Assembly: GCA_945957225.1 (NCBI GenBank)
Contig: CAMFKK010000086.1
Span: 1 to 8,383, forward strand
DNA: 8,383 bases
Origin: an uncultured Sphingobacteriia bacterium
GTDB lineage: Bacteria; Bacteroidota; Bacteroidia; Chitinophagales; Chitinophagaceae
Direction: 5' to 3'
Part shown: positions 1-6,949 of the stretch, piece by piece
How positions within the stretch are numbered: position 1 is the stretch's first letter
How the letters are laid out: the number at the start of each line of letters is the position of its first letter
Notes under the pieces: model-generated
Seen by the model: only the letters and a program-made list of their open reading frames with translations
Database searches by the model: none
What the model was told of the DNA's origin: nothing
Made by a program: the position numbers and the translations under genes

Positions 1-1
1 T

Positions 2-697
2 AGTAGGACAGAGCAGCTCAGACCTTTCAAATGGATAGCTATATTGGCTATTTTTATTTGTTGTTTTTCAAAGCAATCATCTGCTCAAGAATCTATGATG
101 CCCGAGGTGAATTATGCTTTTCTAGAAAAGCTGATAGACACAGCAAGAAAATACTACCCTCAAGTAAAAATTGCTCAAAAGAAATTGGAAATTGCCAAAA
201 TTGCTGTCAAGAAGTCTCAGTTAGATTGGTTTAATTTTTTCTCTGTTACCCTTAACTATAGTCCAAATGGTGGGGCAGCTTCTTTAAATCAACCAACATT
301 AGCTGGTTTTCAAGTTGGTTTTTTTGTGAATATAGCAGCCTTGCTTCAAAAACCCTATGTTATCAAGTCTACAAAAGTGGAATATGAAATTGCCAAACTA
401 AGTCAAATGGATTTTGATATGGTTATGGCGGCAGATGTAAAGACTAGATATTTACGATATATACAAACGGGTATTCATTTGAAAATTCAGAATAGAATTG
501 CATTAGAAGCTGAAAGTATCGTAAAAGAGACTAGGTATAAATTTGAAAAGGGAGAAGTGAATTTTGAAACCTTTACCAAAGGTGTTATATATGAGTCTGA
601 TAACAGAAAGGGAGTGATTGATGCAGAGGCCAATTATTTATTGGCTAAAAGCAGTTTGGAAACAATTATTGGAAAAAAATTATCCGAGATACAATAA
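2..697 (+). CDS. TolC-like outer membrane efflux protein, half length, 5' end outside window
   Basis: The reading frame is open from base 2 to the TAA at 695-697 and gives 231 visible residues. It has no ATG or GTG near its beginning, so the true start is probably a few codons before the window; the in-frame TTG at 44 would cut into the signal peptide. Residues 1-10 are a charged n-region (ending RPFK), 11-22 a hydrophobic core (WIAILAIFICCF), and a signal peptidase I site is likely after the SSA at 26-28. The mature part of about 200 residues has the TolC/OEP pattern: a long helix with Ala/Lys/Gln heptads, a beta-hairpin-like segment containing LNYSPNGG and FQVGFFVNI, then two long helices ending in LETIIGKKL. 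TolC proteins normally contain two such repeats (over 400 residues); this one has a single repeat. It overlaps the co-polymerase gene by one base (TAATG). Its role as the outer membrane conduit for the polysaccharide is inferred from family and neighbour. Confidence 0.75.
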   Translation, partial: SRTEQLRPFKWIAILAIFICCFSKQSSAQESMMPEVNYAFLEKLIDTARKYYPQVKIAQKKLEIAKIAVKKSQLDWFNFFSVTLNYSPNGGAASLNQPTLAGFQVGFFVNIAALLQKPYVIKSTKVEYEIAKLSQMDFDMVMAADVKTRYLRYIQTGIHLKIQNRIALEAESIVKETRYKFEKGEVNFETFTKGVIYESDNRKGVIDAEANYLLAKSSLETIIGKKLSEIQ

Positions 698-2904
698 TGG
701 AGCTTGCAAAATTTATTAAATTATTAGTCAAGCGGAGGTTAATCCTGATTGGGTTGCCAATATTCGTGGTGATACTTACGTATTTCTTGGTAAGAAATTT
801 GCCCAATACTTATCCCTCACACGCAAGAATGGCTACTGGATTGGTAGACCAATCACAGCAAGTGCTAGTTACAGATGCTTTTCAGGAAAGTAAGGTGAAT
901 CTTGATTTCAGCAATTTGCTAGAAATGACCAAATTGAAGAAAGTGTATGATCAGGTTTCCTTTAGATTGATTTTACATGACTTAGAAGATTCTGTGCCAT
1001 TTAGGGAGCCTAGCAAACTCATGAAAGAAGTGGTTCCAGAAGCAAAACGCAATGCTATCAAAGTGATTAAGAAGCATTATGCCATGCGTGAACCGCTGTC
1101 GTCTTTTAATAGTGATGAAGCCGGAATGATTAAGTTAATTGCTTCCATGGGTTATGACTATGATGGACTTGACAAAAATCTAAGAAGTTATAGACCTAAT
1201 AATAGTGATTTTATTGATATTTATTTTGAATCCGAGAATGCCAATCTCAGTGCCTTTGTAGTAAACAGTTTAGCACAAGAATTTATTAATTATTATGCTG
1301 ATTTTGTTAAAAACAATAAGTTGAAAACGGTCAATTTTCTGGACACGGTGATGAAACAGAAAGAGGCTGAAATGCAACGACTAAAAATGTTGTTGAAAAA
1401 TTATAAAATTCAAAATCGCGTTTTGAATTTGGCAGAACAAGCAAAAAGCTTATATGGTCAATTAGCAGATTTTGAAACCAGAAGGCAGGTAGCGGAAAAA
1501 GATGTAATAGCTTTTTCCGGTGCTTTACAAGGTATTAATGACAAATTTAGTCCGGTAGAAAGAAAGTATGTGGAAAGCACCATGGTATCTATTAACCAAC
1601 AAATAGCTGCCACCAAACAATTCATCATTAGTCTCTCAGATGACTACATAAAGAGCAATTATGATGAAAAAATTAAATTGAAACTAGATTCCGCTCGAAA
1701 AGTTGTTTCTCAACAAATTCAAATATCTACTGATAAATATATTACCAATCCTTTAGCAGCTAAGGAAAATTTGGTCAATCAAAAAGCTAGGTTAGAATTG
1801 GATTTGGATATAGCCAAATTTAGTTTGAATAGTCTTAAAATTGAATTGGAAAGATTAAATCAAAAATTTGATTTATTAGTACCTCATGAAGCAGTGATTC
1901 AAAATTATGAGAGTGCCATTGATGTAGCTAGTAAAGAATATCTGGATGCGCAGTCAAGGTACAATAAATCAAGTATGGAATCAAGTTTGTCAATCTCATT
2001 AAGACAAATTGAAAATGGAGTTCCTGGAGCACCAAGCCCTTCAAAAAAATTAATATTGGTAGCTGTTGCTGGTATGGCAACTGAAGTATTGATATTGTTG
2101 GTTTTGTTCATTCTTTTCTATTTAGACGAGTCCATAGTAGCTACAAGAGAATTGGCCAATCAAACAAATCTTCCTGTTTTAGGTCTCATTCCTTTATTAA
2201 GTGGTTCTGTAATTGAATTAAAAAAATTATGGAATAATCAATTTGATGACAATTTTAAATTGAGGAATTTTAAAGAAATGCTTAGGTCTACAAGATTTGA
2301 GATTGAAAATGAAATGTCTGGGACAAAAGTTTTAATGTTAAATAGTCTAGGGTCAAGTGAAGGTAAAACACTTATTTCCATGAGCCTTGCATTTGCATTT
2401 TTGATGGTAAGAAAAAGGGTTTTATTGATAGATGGAAATTTTGAGAATAATTCTATTTCTAAAATGGTGGAACCTCAATTAAGCTTGGAAGCTTATTTTA
2501 ATGGGGAACAATTTCTACCCGATTTTAGACCTCCAGGAGAAATCATGGTGATGGGTAATAGCGGTGGAGATACTAGCTTATTGGAAGTGAGCCTTGCAGA
2601 GCAAATTCAATCTAAAATGGATCAATTAAAAGAGGCTTTTGACATTATTATTATTGATGCTCCAGGATTATCAAGGTTTAATAAGTCAAAAGAATGGGTT
2701 AGATTCTCTGATAAAATAGTTACTGTGTATGAAGCTGGTCATACAATCAGCTTTAAGAACAAACAGGATGTGCTTTATCTAAAGAGTCTTGACCAGAAAT
2801 TTATTGGCTGGATTTTTAATAAAGATGAAAACGAAAAACCAGTTAAACCCAATAAGGCTCCAAAAACCATTTTCTCAAAAAACATTGAAATGCAATGGGC
2901 TTAG
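697..2904 (+). CDS. Wzz/Wzc-type polysaccharide co-polymerase with BY-kinase-like ATPase domain
   Basis: This 735-residue inner membrane protein probably sets chain length and couples polymerisation to export. Domains in order: TM1 at about residues 15-33; a large periplasmic region with coiled-coil-like stretches at about 209-270 and 355-400; a GNVR-like segment from Y404 leading into the Pro-rich Wzz motif P443-x2-P446-x-P448; TM2 at about 452-474; then a cytoplasmic P-loop domain. The ATPase domain shows E527-x2-R530-x2-R533 (the BY-kinase oligomerisation motif), Walker A ending in G556-K557-T558, a Walker A'-like LLID at 576-579, and Walker B IIIID-A-P ending at P656. Two features differ from active BY-kinases: Walker A' reads D579-G-N581-F-E583 instead of DxDxR, and the C-terminal tail has no tyrosine cluster. 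Length fits the fused Gram-negative type (about 700-750). The ATG at 697 shares a base with the previous stop. The family assignment is firm; loss of tyrosine kinase activity is inferred. Confidence 0.9.
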   Translation: MELAKFIKLLVKRRLILIGLPIFVVILTYFLVRNLPNTYPSHARMATGLVDQSQQVLVTDAFQESKVNLDFSNLLEMTKLKKVYDQVSFRLILHDLEDSVPFREPSKLMKEVVPEAKRNAIKVIKKHYAMREPLSSFNSDEAGMIKLIASMGYDYDGLDKNLRSYRPNNSDFIDIYFESENANLSAFVVNSLAQEFINYYADFVKNNKLKTVNFLDTVMKQKEAEMQRLKMLLKNYKIQNRVLNLAEQAKSLYGQLADFETRRQVAEKDVIAFSGALQGINDKFSPVERKYVESTMVSINQQIAATKQFIISLSDDYIKSNYDEKIKLKLDSARKVVSQQIQISTDKYITNPLAAKENLVNQKARLELDLDIAKFSLNSLKIELERLNQKFDLLVPHEAVIQNYESAIDVASKEYLDAQSRYNKSSMESSLSISLRQIENGVPGAPSPSKKLILVAVAGMATEVLILLVLFILFYLDESIVATRELANQTNLPVLGLIPLLSGSVIELKKLWNNQFDDNFKLRNFKEMLRSTRFEIENEMSGTKVLMLNSLGSSEGKTLISMSLAFAFLMVRKRVLLIDGNFENNSISKMVEPQLSLEAYFNGEQFLPDFRPPGEIMVMGNSGGDTSLLEVSLAEQIQSKMDQLKEAFDIIIIDAPGLSRFNKSKEWVRFSDKIVTVYEAGHTISFKNKQDVLYLKSLDQKFIGWIFNKDENEKPVKPNKAPKTIFSKNIEMQWA

Positions 2905-4079
2905 ATGTAATCATCGGATGTTGGATAGCTATTCAATTATTGGTTGGGTATAATCTTATTTTACCCTTGGTTATTTATTTTATTTCATTGATAAAAAAGA
3001 AGCAGTTAGTATCACTTCAAACCATACCAAATCCTGATTACGCAATCATTGTTACTGCTTATGAGCAAACCCATACATTGGGACCTGTTGTTGCTTCCAT
3101 TTTGCAATTGAATTACAAAAAATTCTTGGTTTATATTGTAGCTGATAAATGTGATATTAGTCAACTCCACTTTGAAGATGAGCGAGTAATTGTGTTAAGA
3201 CCTGAAGAAACATTGTCAAGTAATACTAGGTCACATTTCTATGCAATACACCGTTTTAAAAGACCCCATGATAGGCTAACCATTATAGATAGTGATAATC
3301 TAGTTCAGCCAGATTATTTGGATCAATTGAACCCTTATTTTGATGCAGGATATAAAGCTGTTCAAGGTGTGAGAGATGCAAAAAACATGGATACGATGTA
3401 TGCATGTCTTGATGCAGCAAGAGATATATATTATCATTTCTATGACGGCAAAATTCTATTCCAAGCAGGTTCTTCTGCTACTTTAGCTGGATCTGGTATG
3501 GCATTTACTACTGAATTGTATAGGAACTGTCTTGAACACCAGGATATAACGGGGGCTGGTTTTGACAAGATTTTGCAAAAAGAAATAGTCAATAGGGGAG
3601 AGCGGATTGCTTTTTCAGAACATGCAATTGTGTATGATGAAAAAACTTCTAAATCTGATCAATTGGTTAAACAAAGAGCCCGATGGATCAATACTTGGTT
3701 TAAATATTTTTCATTTGGTTTTGGAATGATTGGGAATGGGTTTCTACGTTTTGACTGGAATCGGCTATTGTTTGGGTTGGTTCTCTTGAGGCCTCCTTTA
3801 TTTATTTTTTTGATTCTCTCCTTAGTTTTTGCACTTGTTGATTTATTTATAGATCCTATTCAAACACTGTTTTGGTTAATAGGATTTAGTCTTTTTGTTG
3901 CTGGATTTCTATTTTCTTTATTAATGTCAAATACGGACAAGCGTATTTATAAATCCTTATGGGGAATCCCTAAGTTTATTTTTTATCAAGTGTTGTCTTT
4001 GATGAAAGTGAGAAAAGCAAACGAGTTATCTGTTGCTACTCAACATTATCATGACAATGAAATTAATGAGATTAAATAG
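2895..4079 (+). CDS. Membrane-anchored family 2 glycosyltransferase, synthase-like (COG1215 type)
   Basis: This 394-residue protein should transfer sugar from a nucleotide-sugar at the cytoplasmic face of the inner membrane. An N-terminal TM segment (about residues 7-31) is followed by a GT-A domain: IIVTAYE at 51-57, VADK with D84 (nucleotide-binding Asp), the metal-binding DSD at 132-134, GSGMAF at 199-204, a GAGFDK segment at 220-225 where D224 is the candidate catalytic base in place of the usual TED, and a canonical QxxRW (Q260-R261-A-R263-W264). Two or more hydrophobic segments follow at about 290-315 and 322-345. QxxRW plus flanking membrane helices is the layout of processive synthases (cellulose, PNAG, hyaluronan), but single-addition members of this group also exist, so processivity is unproven. 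The ATG lies inside the preceding gene (10 bp overlap), suggesting coupled translation. The donor and acceptor cannot be read from the sequence. Confidence 0.87.
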   Translation: MGLDVIIGCWIAIQLLVGYNLILPLVIYFISLIKKKQLVSLQTIPNPDYAIIVTAYEQTHTLGPVVASILQLNYKKFLVYIVADKCDISQLHFEDERVIVLRPEETLSSNTRSHFYAIHRFKRPHDRLTIIDSDNLVQPDYLDQLNPYFDAGYKAVQGVRDAKNMDTMYACLDAARDIYYHFYDGKILFQAGSSATLAGSGMAFTTELYRNCLEHQDITGAGFDKILQKEIVNRGERIAFSEHAIVYDEKTSKSDQLVKQRARWINTWFKYFSFGFGMIGNGFLRFDWNRLLFGLVLLRPPLFIFLILSLVFALVDLFIDPIQTLFWLIGFSLFVAGFLFSLLMSNTDKRIYKSLWGIPKFIFYQVLSLMKVRKANELSVATQHYHDNEINEIK

Positions 4080-4084
4080 ACACT

Positions 4085-4228
4085 ATGAGAATTGATCCTA
4101 CTGAAACCTATGATGCGGATTTAAAAGCACAGCGCGAAGCTAGAATGGTTGATTTAACCAGGAAGGCAGCTATTGCATTGTCCCTCATTGTTGAACTGGC
4201 TATATTTTATAAGATGCTTGCTCCTTAA
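4085..4228 (+). CDS. Small 47-residue hypothetical protein with one hydrophobic helix
   Basis: ATG at 4085 begins five bases after the preceding stop, and TAA at 4226-4228 ends two bases before the next start, so it fills the gap between two membrane protein genes exactly. The first 27 residues are hydrophilic and charged (start MRIDPTETYD, then a Lys/Gln/Arg/Glu-rich helix-like part), ending in R26-K27. Residues 28-42 (AAIALSLIVELAIFY) are hydrophobic with one Glu, followed by KMLAP. This could be a short membrane span with the N-terminus in the cytoplasm or a membrane-associated amphipathic helix. I recognise no family. Its GC content, counted by hand, is 57 of 144 bases (about 40 percent), which looks higher than the flanking genes. 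The fit between two genes on the same strand is the main evidence that it is real. A role as an accessory subunit of the neighbouring glycosyltransferase or Wzy is a guess. Confidence 0.6.
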   Translation: MRIDPTETYDADLKAQREARMVDLTRKAAIALSLIVELAIFYKMLAP

Positions 4229-4230
4229 TT

Positions 4231-5742
4231 TTGGAAGATTTTAAAATACATATCAATTCCAATGTTCCTGCTAGCGGGTTTAAATTGTTTCTCCATCAAT
4301 TGAAACAAAAATTGCTCATTGAAAAATTAAGTGGTTGGCAGGGCTTTTTTTTCTTATCAATAGCTGCTACGGCTATTGCAATAATGGTTGCAAATGGGGG
4401 AATGACACCAGGTATTATGGCAATTGCTTTAATGGTTGGTGTGCCCATAGTTTATTTTTTGATTGTAGTTCCCCAGTTTGGAATCATGGTCTATTTAAAC
4501 TATGCCTATACAATGATGCTATTAATTAGGTATGGCATTAATGCTCCCTTGGGTACCATAATGGATGGCTTTATGGGGCTTTTTATTTTGGGCATTTTCA
4601 TTCATATGAAAAAGAAAAAAGAATGGGAGCTCCTTAAAAATCCAATAAGCACCGTTATTTTGGTATGGGTTGGATATAACATATTTGAAGTAGTAAATCC
4701 TGCTGCTGCCTCTAGACTTTCTTGGTTAGGCGCACTAAGAACAGTAGCATTGGTAGCACTTTATTTTTTTGTATTTCTGTTACATGTTAGAACAAGAAGA
4801 TTTCTTTTCATTATTGTAAAATGGTGGTTAATAGTTTCCGTCATTAATGCTTGTTACGCTTTTAAACAAGAGTATATTGGTTTTTTTGAGTTTGAACAAC
4901 GCTATCTTGATTCAGATCCCAATATTGCACAATTACTATTTCTAGCCGGACATTGGAGAAAATTTTCCATGATGTCAGACCCAGTAACTTTTGCATATAA
5001 TATGGCAATGGCTAGTTTGTTGTGCATGGGTTTAATATCTGGGCCAATGAAATTCTACAAAAAATTGATTTTGGGCTTTATGGCATTGTTTTTTTTAAAC
5101 GCAATGTTGTTTTCAGGAACCAGAGGGGCATTTCCGCTTGTTCCAATAGCGTTAATGTTATATGCTATTTTAAAGTTCAATAAGCAGGTGATGATTTTCA
5201 CCTGTCTAGGATTATTGTTTGTGGTATTTCTGATATTTATGCCTTCTTCCAACCAAAATATATTGCGATTTCAATCGGCCTTCAGGCCAAATGAAGACGC
5301 GTCTTATTTGGTAAGAAAAAGAAACCAAGCTAGGATCAAACCATTTATTTATTCCCATCCTATTGGAGGAGGTTTGGGTGCAACAGAGTATTTTGGTCAG
5401 AAATATGCACCTGGTTCCTATTTGGCGCATTTTCCACCAGATAGTGGATATGTAAGGGTAACAGTTGAGTTAGGTCCAATTGGATTGATCATATTTTGTA
5501 TTATGATATTTGTCATTCTTAAAACCGGGATAAATAACTATTATAGCATTAGAGATCCTAAACTAAAGGCGCTTACCCTTGCACTGTTATTGGTCATATT
5601 TGCATGGAATATTGGGAATTTTCCCCAAGAGGCTTTTGTGCAATATCCCTCTAATGTCTTATTTTTCCTTACCGTAGCGCTTGTAGTAATTACAAAAAGG
5701 TTGGATGATGAGCAAAATCAAATAGCGGATGCAACAAAATGA
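4231..5742 (+). CDS. Wzy/O-antigen ligase-type polymerase, multi-pass membrane protein
   Basis: This 503-residue inner membrane protein most likely joins lipid-linked repeat units in the periplasm. It has a hydrophilic cytoplasmic start (residues 1-35), then roughly 12 to 14 hydrophobic segments. The typical Wzy_C/O-antigen ligase landmarks are present: FSGTRGAF around 295-301 with R299-G300 after a TM segment, a large periplasmic loop at about 338-412 containing SHPIGGGLGATE (375-386) and PPDSGYVRVTVELGPIGL (402-419), then C-terminal TM helices. Polymerase and ligase members share this fold; a polymerase is favoured by the co-polymerase gene upstream. The start is TTG at 4231: an in-frame TAA lies at 4210-4212, no in-frame ATG or GTG falls between, and the first internal Met (residue 52) would remove most of the first TM helix. 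The TTG lies two bases after the small gene's stop. It overlaps the next gene by 14 bp. Confidence 0.85.
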   Translation: MEDFKIHINSNVPASGFKLFLHQLKQKLLIEKLSGWQGFFFLSIAATAIAIMVANGGMTPGIMAIALMVGVPIVYFLIVVPQFGIMVYLNYAYTMMLLIRYGINAPLGTIMDGFMGLFILGIFIHMKKKKEWELLKNPISTVILVWVGYNIFEVVNPAAASRLSWLGALRTVALVALYFFVFLLHVRTRRFLFIIVKWWLIVSVINACYAFKQEYIGFFEFEQRYLDSDPNIAQLLFLAGHWRKFSMMSDPVTFAYNMAMASLLCMGLISGPMKFYKKLILGFMALFFLNAMLFSGTRGAFPLVPIALMLYAILKFNKQVMIFTCLGLLFVVFLIFMPSSNQNILRFQSAFRPNEDASYLVRKRNQARIKPFIYSHPIGGGLGATEYFGQKYAPGSYLAHFPPDSGYVRVTVELGPIGLIIFCIMIFVILKTGINNYYSIRDPKLKALTLALLLVIFAWNIGNFPQEAFVQYPSNVLFFLTVALVVITKRLDDEQNQIADATK

Positions 5743-6949
5743 TAGGATAAAAGGCCGTGATATTGTGGTGGTTGGTCAGCAACCATGGGATGTTTCCATT
5801 GGGAGCAATTGTAAAAATATTGCCCTTGAATGGAGTAAGTATAATCGTGTTCTATATGTAAATGCACCCCTTGATAGAAAAACCCTTTACCAATCAAAAG
5901 ACGACCCAAAAATTCAAACAAGAATAGAAGTGATAGAGGGTTCTAAGGATGGATTAATTCAACTACAAGATAATTTGTGGAATCTCTATCCAGATACAAT
6001 GATTGAATCCATTAATTGGATTCCCATACAAGGGTTATTTGAATGGTTGAATAAAAGAAATAATAGACAATTTGCCCAAAGTATTCAAAAAGCCATTAAT
6101 AGATTAGGTTTTAAAGATATTATCTTGTTTAATGACAACGATATGTTCCGATCTTTTCATTTAAAAGAAATGTTGCATCCATTTACCAGCATCTATTATT
6201 CTAGAGATTTTATGTTGGCGGTAGATTATTGGAAAAAACATGGAGAAAAGTTGGAGCCTGAGTTGATAGCAAAATCAGATCTCTGTGTTGCTAATTCTAC
6301 CTATTTGGCAGATTATTGTAAAAAGTATAATACACAATCATTTTATGTTGGTCAAGGTTGTGAATTGGATTTATTTATGCAAACTGATGGACTTCCAAAG
6401 CCAGCAGATATGCTAGCGATTCCTTCTCCTATTATAGGATATGTTGGAGCACTCCAAAGTATCCGATTAGATATTGAGATTTTAATGAGGATTTCTGAAG
6501 CAAAGCCAGAATGGAATTTAGTCCTAGTTGGTCCTGAAGATGATGTATTCAAGAATAGTGCACTTCACAAGTGTAAAAATGTATTTTTTATTGGTTCAAA
6601 AGACCCATCGCAACTTCCTCAATATATTCATGCATTTGATGTTTGCATTAACCCACAAATTGTGAACCGAGTGACTATTGGTAATTACCCAAGAAAAATT
6701 GATGAATATTTAGCGGTTGGTAAACCTGTAGTAGCTACAAAAACAGAAGCAATGCGTATATTTATGGAACATTGTTACCTAGCTGAAGATTGGCAGTCCT
6801 ATATTGATAGTATATCTAAAGCGTTGGAAACCAATAGTCCTGAACAGGCTAAGCAACGTAAATTGTTTGCTGCGGGTCATACATGGGAAAACAGTGTGGC
6901 ATCAATTGATCATGCAATTTTAAACAAGGAAAAGGGAAAACATCATTGA
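5729..6949 (+). CDS. GT4-type (GT-B fold) glycosyltransferase, TuaH-like
   Basis: This 406-residue soluble protein is predicted to add a sugar to the lipid-linked intermediate in the cytoplasm. The N-terminal half opens with DIVVVGQQPWD (11-21) and GSNCKNIALEWSK (25-37), then NRVLYVNAP, a pattern I associate with the teichuronic acid glycosyltransferase TuaH and its relatives in exopolysaccharide clusters. The C-terminal half is a typical GT-B donor domain: IIGYVGAL (235-242), WNLVLVGPED (262-271), VFFIGSKDPSQLPQYI (285-300), and NYPRKIDEYLAVGKPVVAT (319-337), which holds the donor-binding acidic residues (D325, E326) and is followed by E340. No TM segment is seen. The ATG at 5729 lies within the end of the wzy-type gene (14 bp overlap) and the stop overlaps the next start (TTGA). 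Family is confident; donor sugar and linkage are unknown. Confidence 0.87.
   Translation: MQQNDRIKGRDIVVVGQQPWDVSIGSNCKNIALEWSKYNRVLYVNAPLDRKTLYQSKDDPKIQTRIEVIEGSKDGLIQLQDNLWNLYPDTMIESINWIPIQGLFEWLNKRNNRQFAQSIQKAINRLGFKDIILFNDNDMFRSFHLKEMLHPFTSIYYSRDFMLAVDYWKKHGEKLEPELIAKSDLCVANSTYLADYCKKYNTQSFYVGQGCELDLFMQTDGLPKPADMLAIPSPIIGYVGALQSIRLDIEILMRISEAKPEWNLVLVGPEDDVFKNSALHKCKNVFFIGSKDPSQLPQYIHAFDVCINPQIVNRVTIGNYPRKIDEYLAVGKPVVATKTEAMRIFMEHCYLAEDWQSYIDSISKALETNSPEQAKQRKLFAAGHTWENSVASIDHAILNKEKGKHH
6926..6937 (+). promoter_or_regulatory. Possible purine-rich ribosome binding site for the GT14 gene
   Basis: The purine run AAGGAAAAGGGA ends 8 bases before the TTG at 6946. It is the only Shine-Dalgarno-like sequence I noticed ahead of a gene here and would help a weak TTG start. 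It lies inside the upstream coding sequence and encodes Lys/Glu/Gly codons, so it may be coincidental; many Bacteroidota initiate without such sites. Confidence 0.3.

Noticed and set aside
32..42. Shared 11-base string TGGATAGCTAT at 32-42 and 2922-2932
   Set aside because: Both copies encode a Trp-Ile-Ala-Ile hydrophobic segment in N-terminal membrane regions. The match does not extend, so it is most likely chance rather than a repeat element.
31..234. ATG-initiated 67-codon frame near the window start
   Set aside because: It overlaps the TolC-like gene in another frame, has Cys/Lys-rich composition without domain features, and the overlapping frame has a clear signal peptide and family pattern.
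4345..4352. Runs of eight T (4345-4352, 5089-5096, 7100-7107, 8071-8078) as possible phase-variation tracts
   Set aside because: They encode Phe/Leu in hydrophobic segments of AT-rich genes, eight bases is short for slippage switching, and all frames are intact. I see nothing that sets them apart from background.
5212..5430. Antisense 72-codon frame opposite the Wzy-type gene
   Set aside because: It lies wholly opposite conserved Wzy_C coding sequence and shows no recognisable protein features. Other antisense frames at 1905-2111, 5055-5252, 5718-5921, 6352-6552, 7773-7994 and 7904-8101 were dismissed for the same reason.
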